This document shows positions 42,235 through 54,442 of a stretch of DNA of 64,000 bases, piece by piece. Made by a program: the position numbers and the translations under genes. The stretch is from Allomyces macrogynus ATCC 38327 (taxonomy: Eukaryota > Blastocladiomycota > Blastocladiomycetes > Blastocladiales > Blastocladiaceae). How positions within the stretch are numbered: position 1 is the stretch's first letter; each line of letters opens with the position of its first letter. The DNA lies in the NCBI GenBank assembly GCA_000151295.1, contig GG745364.1, positions 56,170-120,169 of the forward strand, given 5' to 3'. The notes under the pieces are model-generated. The model saw nothing but the letters and a program-made list of their open reading frames with translations, was not told the DNA's origin and searched no databases.

Positions 42235-45200
42235 TCAGCTGGCGGCTTGATAACAGCACTCAAAGATGCACTGGACCTTGCTCCCGCCGCTGGCCGGTTC
42301 GCCAAGATCGCGGACCGGAGCGACGCCGGCAATGTGTTTTCGATCCCTGGCGCAGCGGCCGCTGGCGCCTTCTTGCTTGCGCGCTCGTACCGTCGCATCG
42401 GCACGGGAACGAGCGGTTCCACCGCTGGTGGCGTGGACATGGAGACCGCAGTACCATTGGCCACGACCTCCCAACGGGACGCGGCTGGGCTTGGTGGTCT
42501 CGGGCGAAATGACGATTGGCGCCACTTTCACTGCCGGCACGGGCGTCGCGGACCCGACGCGCGACGAAGATCGCGGCGCCGACACCGGGTCCGAGTTCGG
42601 GAACAGCGACGACAGGTCGCCACCGCCATCGCGCAAAATATCCTTGGCCGACGGCGCCCGCTCGCGCTCGCGCGCCCGGCGCGCCTCCTCGGCAAGTTGC
42701 TTCTCGAGGGCCGTGATCGTGCGTCGCGCCGCCTCGAGCTCGGTCGCGAGCCGCTTAGATTCGCGCTCCGCAGCCTGGAGCGTGCCAATATCAAGTTCAG
42801 CGAGTGCGCGGGAGGGCGCAAGCGCAGTCATATGGTCACGGACGCGCTCCAGCTCCGCGACTTGCTTGTCGCGCAACTCCACTTGCCCACGCCAGTGCGT
42901 GACCTCGGCCTCGAGCGCACGCACCATGTGCTGGTGCTTGGTCACGTCGCGCTCGAGCGCCTGCGCGTTCCGCGACTTGGACTCCATGGGCGCGAACTTG
43001 GCCCGCAGCGCGGCGAGTGTCTCCTCGGCGGCCGTTTTACTCGCTTGCAACTCGGTGTTCTCGGACCGCAGAAGCTTGAGGTCAATCGCCTGTTGCGCCG
43101 CGTCGCGCTCGAGAGTCTCGAGCCGCGCTTGCAGTTCCTGCTGCTGCTCAGCGGCGACGCGCTCGAGCTCGTCGCTCCGCGCGCGCGCCTTCTGGAGGTC
43201 GGCCTCGGTGCGCTCGAGAATCTCGCGCACGTCGCGTAACAGCGACACGTGCAGGTCCATGCCCTCGTTGAGCGACTCGTTCCGCGCCGCCGTCTCTTGC
43301 ATCTTTTCGGACTGCGCAGCATGCTCGGCGCGCAGTTGCGCGAGAGCTGTGTCGACCTCGTGCAGTCGAGACTCGAGAGCCGAGTTGGTGTTGCGGTTTG
43401 CAGCAAGGTCGGCACGCTTGCGGTCCAGGGCTGATTGCAAGTTACCCAGTTCGGTCTGTTGTGCGGCACTCTGGTCGCGCAAGTCGGCTGCTTGCCGCTG
43501 CGACTCGCCAAGGTTTGACTCGAGCGTTGCAACCTCGTCGGCGCGACTCGCGAGCTGCGCATTCAGGTGCGCGACGAGCTCGTCGTGCGCCGCACTCTTG
43601 CGCTCCCACTCACGCGCCGCCGCTTGCAATTGGTCAATGAGCGCTGCCTTTTCCTCGTGCGCAGCTGCCAACTTGGTGTTCCCGACCTCGCACGCGGCCT
43701 CGAGCTTGGCAATCCTCGTACTCGACTCGGACAGCGCGTTACTGGCCTGGTTGAGCGCCGCCGTCGCCGCCTGCCACTGTTCCATGGCCACATTGCGCTG
43801 CTGCTCGACCTCGGCAAACGTCGCGGCATGTTGGATCTGCGCCTCGGCCGCGGCCGCACGCACCGCCTCGAGTTCCTGGGCCTTGACTGCCGCGTCGGCC
43901 GTCATGGCCTCGATCGTCTGCCGCAACTGCATCCGCGCCACGTCGTTCACGTCGGCCGTCTCTTGCATGCGCTCGGCCAACTTCCGTGCGCCCTGCAGTT
44001 CCGTCTCCAGGGCCGCGACTTCGCGCTCGACGTGCTGCAAGTGCGCGGTCGTTGCCTCGTGCTGCTGCTCGAGCGCGGCAATCTGCTCGGACAAAACCGC
44101 ACAATGGGCGGTGAGCTCGTCGCGCGCATGCTGGACGGCCGCGAGGTCAGCGGCCTGCTGCGCCATGACCGCGCCGCGTTGCTCGATCTCGGCCGCGGCC
44201 GCTGCCACGTCGGCCTGGAACCGCGCAATCGCCGCGTCGCGTTCTTCCACGGCTCCCTGTGTCGCGACCAGCTGCGCCCTCGTCTCCTCTAAAGTCGTGC
44301 GCGCCGCAGCCAAGTCCTCGGTCCGATCGGCCAAATCCTTGGCCTGCGCCTCCAAATCGGCCAAGTGATCCTGCAACGCCTGCGTCGTCTCGTCGAGTTC
44401 CGCGACCGTCGTCTCGTGCTCAGTCTGCAACTGCGCGAGCCGGTGCACCGTATCAGCGAGTTCCACGCCCACCTGCGCCTTTTCCTCTTCGAGAACCCGC
44501 GCGCGGTCGGTCTGTGCCACGAGCCGCGCTTCCAGATCAGCCTTGTCGTGCTCGACCTTCTCGATCGCGGCGCGCTGCTCGTCCACGACCGCATTCAACC
44601 GTCGCTCCGATTCGGTCAATGCCTCGACACTCGCTTCGAGTCGCGCAATCACCTCGCTCGCTGACTCCGCCGCCTCGTCATGCTCCGCCTGCATCCGAGC
44701 CACATACTCGTGCCCGCGCTTGATCTGCGCCTGCAACTCCTCGACCTTCCCCTCCAACTCCTCCTTCTGCACGCGCACCTCAGCGTACATCGCGACCCCT
44801 TGCTCGATCCGCGCCTTCAACGCGTCCCGATCCTCCGTCACCTCGCCGTACTGCCTCCCTAGATCATCATGCGCGCGGCGCAACTCGGCGAGCGCCGCCT
44901 GCGCCGTCAGTAGTTCCTGCGACAGTCGGTCGACTTCCGTCGCGGTCGACCGGAATTTCGCCTGGATGTCCTGTTCTGACGCCTGGTGCAGGGCCAGTTC
45001 CTCGACGAGTCGCGCCTTGTGCCGCACTAGTTCGTCGTGCGCGGTCTGCAGCGCGGCGAGCTGCGATTCGACGTCAGTCCGTGCACTGGTCTCGAGGTCG
45101 AGCCGCGCCTGGGTATCGGTCACGGCACTGTCAAGCGCAGCGATCCTTGCCTCGAAATCCACAATCGCACGAGCCTTTTCGGCCCCCGCAGCATACTCGG

Positions 45201-48182
45201 CCGCAAATGCCGCCTGCAACTTGTCCAACTCGGCGTCTCGCGCGGTGACTTGCGCCTCGAGCTCTGTCGCACGCGCCTGCGTCTGCGTCAACTCGCGGTC
45301 CAAATCCGCACCCCGCTCCTCGGCCGAACGCAATTGCCCCTCGCGGTCCTCGACGCGCGCCGTCAAATCCGCAATTGTCTGCGCATCAAGCACGCCCTGC
45401 TCGGTAACCGCCGTGAGTTGCGCGGCCAAGTTCTCGACCTGCTCGTCCAATTCAGCCACCTGCGTCGCGTAATGCTCGCGGTCGGCGGTCGTCGCGTCGA
45501 GCCGGACCATGAGCTCGTCGCAGTCGGCGCGTTTCGCGTCCAGTTGGGTGCGCAAGTCGGCCAAGTCGCGGGTCGCCTCGTCGAGCCGGGCTTGCGAATC
45601 GGCGGTGGCGACTTCGAACTTCGCACGCTCAGTCACGAGTAGGTCACGCGCGGCCGCCAAGTCTTCGCGCGTTCTCATGAGATCGGCCAGCAACTCCTCT
45701 GCGCGTTGCGAGACCTCCGCGAGTTGTCGGTTCACGTCGGCGTGCATCCGCTCGAGGGTCTCGTACTCCTGCACTTGGTCCTCGAACAAACCCTGCAAGT
45801 CGCCGCGTTCCGCAGTCAGCTGCGCCTCGGTCGCGCGGAACGCCGCGACGTGGGATTCGAGGTCGGCAATCTGCGCGAGCCGCGCGACTTGCGCCTGCTC
45901 GACGTGTAGGAGCGTGGTCTCGAGGTGCGCAACGTGCAACCGGAACGTGGTCCGGTCGCGCTGGGCGGCGTCGAGGTCGGCGGCGAGCGATTCCCCACGG
46001 GCGCAAGTCTCCGCGAGTTGTGCGGCGACCGAGTCGCGGTCGGTGGTGGTCGCGGTGAGGTCGCGCTCGAGCCGCGCGACGTCGTCGATCAGCGGTTCGA
46101 GCTCGGCAGTTCGATCAGTCGCGGCCTGGAGTTGCGCCTGCGTCTTGGCCAACGTCGCTGTCAACTCCGCCGCGTCCGCGCGGGACTGTTCGAGGTCGGC
46201 GAGGGCCGCATCGAGCGCGGTCTGAGTCGTGTCCAAGTCGGCTACTTGCGCCTCGAGCTCCGCGATCCGGTCGGCCCGTGCGGCAAGGTCCATTTCGAGC
46301 CGTGCACGCAGAGCGACGAGCCGGCCATGTTCATCCGTCACAGCCGCGAGATTCGCCTCGAGCTCCTGCACCAGATCACCCTTGCGCGTCACCGCCGCCG
46401 CTTCGGCCTCGTACTTCCGCGTCGCGGCCTCGACCTCCTCCGTCATCGCGATGACCTCGGCCTCCAACTCCCCCTGCCGCGCCTGCAACCGCGCAATCTC
46501 GTTCGCCTGTGTCGCCATATCCGCGCGCAACGCGGCGACTTCCTCGGCGCTCGCGTCGCGCTCGCGCGTGAGCCGGTCGATCGTAGCCGCGTTTTCTTGC
46601 AACTCCTTGTTGAGCACTTCAATACGCAGCGTGACCGTCTCGAGCGTTTCCTCGACCCGGAGGCGTTTCGACGACGGCGCGCCGAATTGCGGCGAAGTCG
46701 AGTCGCGCGGCCGCTTCAGGTTCGAGCCGTTGGCGCCGGCGGTGCCACCTTGCTTGGGCGGGAGCGCCGGGAGACAGCTACGGCGGGATGCGAAATCCGG
46801 CGGTCAGTGAAACGAACGCAACGGAGCGAGACCGCGAACAGCAAAAAATAAAAATAAAAATAAAACCGTACCCCATGAGATGCGCCAATTTCGCCTGCAC
46901 CGTATTCGCCATTTCCACGCCCTTCAACTTATCCTTGTGCGCCTCCTCGAGTTTCTTCTGTAGCACCTTAATCGCCGACTCGTACTTTTCCGTCGCCTCC
47001 TCGCCGGTAATCGTCTCGTTCAAAATCGGCTTATTCTGAATATGTTTGGCGCGCGTCGCAAACTGCAGCGTCGAATTGGTATCTTCCAAGTGCGAAGACG
47101 CGGGAGTCACGTTACAGATGATCGCCGTCTTAGCGTTGCCGCCGAGCGAGGGTTGCAAGATGCGCGTCAGTTTCGAGTCGCGGTATGGGATGTGCTGGTG
47201 CATTCGGGCGGGGTCGGCGAGACGCGCGATCACGGAAGTCAGGGCCAGGAGGGATTTGTTGATGTGGCCGCCTTCCTTGAGCCGCGCGCCGTCAGCGTTC
47301 GTGTGCGCCGCGCGCTCGGAGCCGGCGAGATCGACGAGGTTGAGCCGTGCAGAAGTGACGGCGTTCTTGTTGTCGACTTGGTACGACTCGATCACCTGGT
47401 GGAGAAACGAGAGCGGTGAGGTGACGATCGGGTGAGAAGTGAACGAGCGAGAGAATCGCACGCACGAAGGTCAGGATCGTGTGTGACCGACTACTGCGCG
47501 CGTTCATGTCGGTCTCGCCGTACGAACGGTTGGCTAATCATCGTCGAATCGGGTGAGTGGAGACAACGGATTCGGCGACCCCAACAAACGAGCAAATCTC
47601 AGTACCTTCGCCCTGCGCCAACGCGCTCATCACGTCCTTGGCTTTCACGACGAGCAGTTCCGTCACGTCCTTGACAATAATCTGGTTCTCCTGCTCGACG
47701 AGCCGCATATTCGTGTTGTTCGGGTTCAGCAAATCGCGCACGACCTCGTTATAAATCTCGACATAAGTCATGCGAATCGTCCATTCGCGACCCTGCGTCT
47801 TCTCCTCGGTCGTGCGAATAATATCCTCGACCGCCAACGGAATAATGCCGGGTTCCTTTCTGGTCCCCTGCATCGTATGCGTCTTGCCCGACGCCGTCTG
47901 GCCATAGCAGAATATGGTGCCGTTGAACCCGTGCGTGGCCGCATGCACAATGTTTCTCGCGAGGCAGTCGTAGACGTGCGCGTTGGTCGCCGACTGGTCA
48001 AAGACCCAGTCAAACGTGTAGGTGTCGGCCTTGACGTGCTGGTTGCGCGGCGCAATTTGGTTGCCGTGCACGGTCCAGGCGTCGTGCGCGTTGGCATTGT
48101 TCTCGCGCTTGTTGAGCGGGCGCACGCGCACGCCCACGGCCACGTTCTCCTGCTCGGCGGGGCCCGACGGGACCACGAGCAT
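42235..48182 (-). CDS. CENP-E-type (kinesin-7) motor with very long coiled coil
   Basis: Four exons (48182-47606, 47533-47466, 47395-46872, 46777-42235; introns 72, 70 and 94 nt) give about 1903 aa. Motor domain first: VAVGVRVRPLNKRE, P-loop YGQTASGKTHTM, switch I NARSSRSH, switch II LNLVDLAGSERAAHT, then LKEGGHINKSLLAL, IPYRDSKLTRILQPSLGGNA and ATRAKHIQNKP. The ANRSYGETDMNARSS block and overall pattern match CENP-E. A nuclear-signal-like KRPRDSTSP and SSKRLRVEE region leads into some 1250 residues of heptad-rich coiled coil, which in CENP-E links the kinetochore to microtubules. Near 42460 the protein-like frame shifts by one: the alternative tail VVANGTAVSMSTPPAVEP would end at 42162. Divergent from MMM1. 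Confidence 0.9.
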
Positions 48183-48932
48183 GGCGGGGACGGGGTCGGT
48201 GCGGGGCAGCGTGGGACGAGGGCGGACAGGCGTGCGTCGAGATTGCTGGTTGATTGCGGTCGTCGGGTCGGGCGCGCGAACGGGTGGATGTCGACGGGTG
48301 CGCTGGTCCGGACAGAGTGCGGCAAGTTGCGCGTCGTCGCACGGTGCTGGTCGCCGTCGGTGACCGGGCTGAGCTCCACGACAGCGACGCTGGTGTCCGT
48401 ACGACGAGGTGCGAGAAACGAGCCTCGATGGCACGTGGCAGGAAGGTGGATGCACGTGCTTGGGCCAGGGACGCCGTGAGGCACGTCCGCGCAGCACCAC
48501 TCCGCATGCGATCGGGGGACCGGCGCGTCGATGCCGCGAGCGGCGTCGCGATCATCGCGCAGCCACGCTCCACGTGTGCCGCGGCGGGCGCGAGACGCGG
48601 CGAAGAGGCGGCGCGGGGGATAAGCGTGATTTTCACGCGGGGGTGTCCCTGCCTGCACCACCGCAACGAGCGTTTCCTGCTTGAAGTTCTCCGTCGCGGT
48701 GCCGCCAACCACGGCGACCACCTCCTCCTCTTGATTGTTCGCACGCTGCAGCTAGCGCGCACAGCACCACCAGCACCCCAGCAGCGGCACGACACTTGCC
48801 GCAGTCACCGGCCACCCGCTCCTCGTGCGCCCAGGCGCCGACTTCACGCCGAGATCGACCTCCAACCGCGTCCCTGCCGCACCACTCCACGACCTCGAGC
48901 CCAGCGACCACCAACCCGTCGCCCAACGCAAC
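48183..48932. other. Divergent promoter region, kinesin / MMM1
   Basis: 750 nt between divergently transcribed genes. ORFs crossing it are extensions or shadows with no conserved content. Confidence 0.45.
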
Positions 48933-51132
48933 ATGTCTGCTGCCGGCGCCGCGGCCGCCGCGGCCGCGGCTGCCGCCTCGTCCTCGGCCGCTTCGAGCGG
49001 CAACGACGAGCTGCTCGTGCAGCATCTGGTCCACGCCGTGTCCTCGCAAGCGACAGCGCAGTTTGTCAAGGGCCTGCTGCTCGGCATTCTGTTGACCGTC
49101 GGCGCCGCTCTGATTGCTGCGCGCACACTGCTCTTCCACTCACCGCGCGGCTCCTCGTCAACGTCGCGCCAGCTCTTGCTCGACCGCCGCCGCCGCGGCC
49201 GGACCGCGTCGACGCTCGGCACGGCGAGTTTGCGCACGCCGTTACCGCTGCCGCTGTCGTCGCTGATCTTGTTGCATCGGCAGCTCGTGGCTGCCGCGAG
49301 TGTTGCGTCGGTGACCGCGGCAGGAGCTGCTCCCACCGCGGCGCAACAACCACAACCCGACCCCTCCATCCCGCCCCTCGACGCGCCAACCTCGGTCGAC
49401 GGCGAGACGCTCGCCTTTGCCAACTTCCTTCTCGCTGAAGTCCTTGGCAACTACCGCTCGGACCCGCGGTTTATCGAGTGGATCAAGGTGGACCTGCTCC
49501 AGGCCGCGCTCAACAAATCGCTGCCCTCGTTCGTCGACCGGATCACCGTGACCGATTTCCTGCTCGGCCACCACGACCAGTTCCCGCTGTTCCGCAAGGC
49601 GCGGCTGCGACCTGTCCGACCCGACGGTGGCGCCGGCGCCGCGAGGAGTAGTTCCGCGGGCGGAGGAGCGTCGCATCGCGGTGGCGCGACGACGGCAGCT
49701 ATGAATGAGCGGTGGGTACGTATTGTTTTCGACTGTTTGATCGCAAGGTGCGGTTCGCGAATCTCACTCGGTTGGTTCCGGCCGCCTATAGCGCATCGAG
49801 CTCGAAATCGAGCTCGCCAACTTGTCCGAGATCGCCAAGCAGGCGTCAACGTGGACCCAGGCCAACCACCACCATCACCACCACGGCGTATCGACCGGCA
49901 CCGGCGCCCCGTCCGTCGCGTCGCGGTCCTCTGCGGCCACCGGCTCCACCCGATCGCGGAAACTGTCCACGACCGCGACCGCTGCAACCGCTCCACCTCC
50001 CGCCGCCGCCCTGCTACGGTCCCCATCGACAACCACGCTCACAGCCGCATCCACCTCCTCCCCACCACCCCCCGTGCCCGAACCCGACGACCACGACGCC
50101 GACCCACCCCGTTCGTTCCTGGAACTCGGTCTCGAAACACAACTTGTGCTCAACTGGCCGCGTGCGTCGCTCGCCGCGCTCCCCATCCACCTACTCCTCG
50201 AAGTAACCGCGCTCCGCGGCACACTCGCGATCGAGTTCCACCCGGCGACAACCGACGTCGACGGCTCGCCCCTCCCGGCGGTCGTGACCCTATCCCTGTT
50301 GCAGGGCTATGAATTGCAATTCCGCATTTCGTCCCTACTCGGATCGCGGACGAAAGTGCGCGACGTGCCGAAAATCGCGGACTTGATCACTATGACGCTG
50401 CGCAACCAGGTGCAGTCCCGGATCGTCGAGCCGAATTATATCGCGGTGCCGTTACCGGGCGTGCCGGACTCGGTGCCAGCTGCTTTGACCGCGCAGGCAG
50501 TCGCGGGCGCACCGTCGGCTGACGACAACGCGACAGCGTCCGCGCCGGTGCCAGGACCTGCACCGCAAGGTGACGAAGGGCACGTTGGTGACGACGAAGC
50601 CGAATCCGACTCAGCGCGCGCCCCCACTCACCGGCGCACGCCAACCTCCTCCACCTCCGCGTCCGACGACGACCACACCGCATCCGCATCCCGCGCACAA
50701 CCCGTCGTGACCCGCGTAACGAGCACCGCTCCCTCAGCTTCAACGTCCGGTATCCGCCGCCGCCCACCCCGCGCCTGGCCCACCGTCCCATCCACGCCAC
50801 CACCACTCCGCGCCGTCTCCGCCGCCTCGCTCATCACCGACCCAGCCGGGGTGGCGGCAGTCCCGCCGCCACGGCGCGCGGGCAGTTTGCGCGACGTGAG
50901 TGGTGGGATGCCCGCGACCGATCGGGAACTGTTGCAGAGTTCCCCGTTTGCGCGGAGTCAGGCGCGTGCGGCGATGGGGATGGCGGCGGCGGCGGCGGTG
51001 CCGGTTGGAGGGGCGGGGTGGCCCCGGGAGGGAAGTGGAGGTACGGGGATGGGAATGGGGATGGGGATGGCGCGGTCGATGTCGATGCCGGCGACGGAGG
51101 GCGTAGCAGGGGTGCGTGGGCGGCGGCGGTAG
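48933..51132 (+). CDS. MMM1: Maintenance of mitochondrial morphology protein 1 (ERMES subunit, SMP domain)
   Basis: ER-membrane subunit of the ERMES tether that transfers lipids between ER and mitochondria. Two exons (48933-49715, 49792-51132; intron 76 nt) give 707 aa. A short lumenal Ala/Ser-rich N-terminus precedes one helix (FVKGLLLGILLTVGAALIAA). The SMP domain follows: TLAFANFLLAEVLGNYRSD, LNKSLPSFVDRITVTDF, FPLFRKARLRPVRP, then LELGLETQLVLNWPRA, LSLLQGYELQFRISSLLG and ADLITMTLRNQVQSRIVEPN. Two additions are unusual: an insert of about 85 residues within the SMP domain that starts with a six-His run, and a Ser/Pro/Gly-rich C-terminal tail of about 240 residues. Yeast Mmm1 is about 430 aa. 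Confidence 0.92.
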
Positions 51133-51728
51133 CGTCGCGGAAGGGAGGGGAGGAGAAGTGGTCGGCGAGTTGGGATTGGTTTCAGTTGGGTGCTGGCGGT
51201 TTTGTGATGCTCTTGTTGTGTTTTGAATCTGGGATAGAGTGTAGTTTGATGTGAAACGGATGTGCGCCCGATCCGCGCATGCCGATGCCGATGCCGACGC
51301 GGGTTTTGGTGAATCTTGGCTGTCGCCCGTGGCATGGTTGTCCTCATGGTTCAACCGCAAGGGCAGAGCATACATCAGCTCCTGCTCGATCGATGAGCGC
51401 GAAGAGCATACTGCCGCTAATGCTCTATCACTGGAAGAGGGCGGCGTCCAACGAAGGAAGTTCACTCGTCAACACGCGTGGCCAGGATTCGAACTCCAAG
51501 TGGAGGAGGTAAATGACGGGACATGACAGGCGAGTAACGCAGCAACACAAGGGAATGAGACGCGGAGCTCCTTTGGAACATGTATCCGTGGGTGGGGGGA
51601 GTGCGGACATCATGGCGCAGGTGAATCGTCCGGAGCAGCAAAGTGACAATGGAACACGCTGGTCCATGGTGCAACATGATTGTCAAAACGCACCAGCCCC
51701 TCGAACAAAGACCAGAACTTGCGCATAC
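51133..51728. other. Region holding the right inversion breakpoint
   Basis: The N-terminal MgtA half stops at an intron donor (GTATGC, 51728 leftward), but no acceptor followed by the next MgtA exon exists in this stretch. The junction should lie between about 51133 and 51728. No gene is supportable. Confidence 0.55.
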
Positions 51729-53075
51729 CAAAATGTACGAGACGCGGCGCACGCCGCGCTCGAACGCGTTCAGTCCCGGCATCTCCGTCAGTTTTGCTGC
51801 CATCTCCGCGATATAGGTTTGGTCTCCCGTCGCGGCCACGAGCGCCGTGCCCATGCCGCTGACCGCAGACGTCCCCGCAAACCCGACTGTTGTGCGATCG
51901 AGCAATGCCATGTCCTCGTCGCGTTCCACGGCCGACGCCGGAACCACGACTGCAACAGCCAACTTGCCGCGTCGCGCGGTCCTGGCACCTTCTCCACCGG
52001 CACCGACTCGCCCGTGAGTGCCGCCTGCGTCACAAACAAATCGCGCGCCTCGAGCACAATCGCGTCGCCAGGGAACATATCGCCCGCAGCGAGGACGAGC
52101 ACGTCACCAACGACAATTTCGGCCACGTTGATGGCCACGTCACGCGTCTCGCACGTTGCATCGACGCGGCGGCGCACCGTGGCCGTAGTGCTTGTCATGG
52201 CCTGCAGCCGGGTCGCTTCGCGCGACGACCGGTACTCTTGCACGACCCGAATCGCGACAGCGAGCACCGACACGGCCAGCAGGACCGTGAGCGTTTTCAG
52301 GTCGCCCGTGGCGCCGCCAATGATCGCGAGCACGACGAGGAGCAGGACAAACGGGTGTGCGGCCGCGTTGAGCGTCAGGACGAGCAGGCCTGGCGGTGTG
52401 CGCAGCGACATGACGTTGTTGCCAAATTGAACGGCGCGCGCCGTTGCATCCTCAGTCGAGAGCCCGACATGGTCGGCGGGTAAATCGAGCATGGCCAGGA
52501 GGGCAGCACGGTCGCGAATCGTTGCAAGGTCCGCGAGCGACGGGCCGGCATATTTGGCCACGGCTGCCGACTGCTTGCGTGCGGACAGCCGGTGGAGAAG
52601 CTTGTGGAGAACGTGTGCGGGCCTAAAATGCTCGCGATGAGCCTCGGAAAGTGGCGCAACGCGCGCAACACCATCTGATCCCTTCTGCGGGAGCCGCATA
52701 CCAATCGATCAAGGTGTCCACGCGGTCGAAGAATGATGGACGACGGTCAGTATGCCCGTGGCCACTGCGTGACGGGTCGAGCGCGAGCTCAATGTCGTCC
52801 TTGTCGTCTTGATCTTGGTCCCAATGCCGTTTCTTGTCGAGCAGCGTCGTGCCGGGGTCGTCTGCCTGAGCGCTTGGTACAGAACGCAAGGGCTTGGCCT
52901 CGGCACCCACGGCGGGACCGGTTCCGCTGCTGTGCGCTGCGTTGTGGGTGCGATGGCGCTGCAAACCATGGTCGCCGCGAGTCGCTTGCAGCGGCTGTGT
53001 TGATTGGTCATCGTGTTGGTGTGGTCGTTGACGTGGATTTGGCGGGCCGGCAGCTGCTTCAGTGTGGGTCGTCAT
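51729..53075 (-). pseudogene. mgtA: N-terminal half of an MgtA-type P3B magnesium ATPase (detached)
   Basis: Exons 53075-52702 and 52622-51729 (intron 79 nt). A charged N-terminal extension begins MTTHTEAAAGPP. The P-type ATPase N-terminal domain follows (AKYAGPSLADLATIRDRA), then GLSTEDATARAVQFGNNV, two membrane helices (HPFVLLLVVLAIIGGATGD region), the actuator motif QAALTGESVPVEK, TTVGFAGTSAVSGMGTALV and FERGVRRVSYIL. The last exon ends exactly where the C-terminal half at 31196 begins in MgtA proteins, at a GTATGC donor with no partner acceptor nearby. A single-base frameshift lies near 51970, between EKVPGPRDAA and VVVPASAVERDEDM. MgtA-type pumps import Mg2+ and are mainly bacterial, with occurrences in some fungi. 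Confidence 0.85.
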
Positions 53076-54442
53076 GGTCGTTATTCTAGTGCGGTGCAGC
53101 AAGTGATCGCGCGAGTGGAGGTTGAGGGCAGTGTTGGAGTCTGATTGACGGGCACACACAAAGAAAGGGACCCTACAGGGACTGCTGCTCAGGACTCGCG
53201 CTTTAGTTCGCGTGGGAGACATGCAACGCTGTGCAAGGTGGGCTGGACCTCGAAAGATGCGCCGCCAACTTTTACAAACACGCCACCTCTGCCCGATGAT
53301 GACGGCAAGCTGAGGGTTGGGCCAAGGAGCGTGAAGAACGTCAACAATAATGGCGACATGATTCTGTCGACGATATCGCGCGTGCGAACCTTGTCCGTGC
53401 TACTGAAGCAATCCCAACTTCGCTGCAATCACAGAATCGCTGGCGCTTGAGCTCGATGCCGACCGCTCCTACCCTGCTGTCGCGCTCCAGGTACTCTCTC
53501 ACAATGCGGTCATGACGGCATTCCACATCGTATCCGTCGTGAAGCTATAGGTAAACAATTAAGCAGCGTGCGTCCTGACTGGCGCAGCCTCGAGTTGATA
53601 CTGCACAATCTGAACCAACATCACGACTGTTGGGTCGACCAGACGCGCAGGGCCAGGACCGACCTGTACAACGACCGTCATGCTTGCCAGGCTCGCACGT
53701 GCTTGATTGAAGAAGCGCGCGACTCAAGCCCGGTGCGCGTGATATGCTCAGCATATCCCCAAGTGTGCCTGGAGTATCAACTGGGTACACACCTTGTCCA
53801 AGATCATGATGCTCAACAGTGTGCGTGATGCGTGGACTGACAGCATCAAACCAGTTTCAGAAATAATCTGGCCTGCGGTTTCGTTGACGATCAGCCGTGG
53901 AAAGATGCAACATGCTTGCACAGACGCTGCGTTGGTTAGTCTGGTGCGTTCTCAAGGATCCGTCAGGGAGAGAAAAACAAAGAAAGTGGTAAAAGCTGCT
54001 GCCGACTGACAAAAGTATCAGCGGCAGTAGTGATGTGTTGTGGTTGACTGCCAGATCCTCCATGACAGTCAAAAACTCACAACGGTGCAAAAGAGTCTGA
54101 GCGAGGCAACGTTGTTGAAAGGAGAACGACGCTATTTCCAGACGGAGCAGGATACGACGCTTTTGAGCTCTTGGGAAACGAATTCTGATCGGACGTGTTC
54201 AGGATATGACTCCAGTGCTTCGGACGTGGGCAGACCCGAATAATAAATAGCTGTGTGCAGATTGCACCCTCCCATGATGATTTCGTGGATTTCAATGTTG
54301 GTTGAAGAAGTTGAGGAGGATGAGGGAAGATAAATGTGCTGCTGTGTTTATCCGCACTTTCACAAACAATTCCACTTTGAGAAAAACATCATGCCGCCAT
54401 CTCGCCGTTCACGCTTGCACACACCAACTCCTGTTCACGCTG
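53076..54442. other. Long intergenic region, AT-richer, no gene seen
   Basis: 1.37 kb between the detached ATPase half and the UAS-protein gene. ORFs are short and lack the GC3 bias of real genes nearby. Confidence 0.45.

Noticed and set aside
42266..44368. A 700-residue open frame on the plus strand opposite the kinesin coiled coil
   Set aside because: Ser/Ala/Cys/Arg-rich mirror of a repetitive Gln/Glu/Ala coiled coil; no domain, and the kinesin frame on the other strand is well supported.
48254..49438. A 394-residue plus-strand ORF overlapping the MMM1 start
   Set aside because: Arg-rich, out of frame with MMM1, extends through the divergent promoter.
51470..51510. A tRNA-like T-arm (GTTCGAATCC on the minus strand)
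   Set aside because: T stem pairs badly and no A box, D arm or acceptor partner lies at the right distance.
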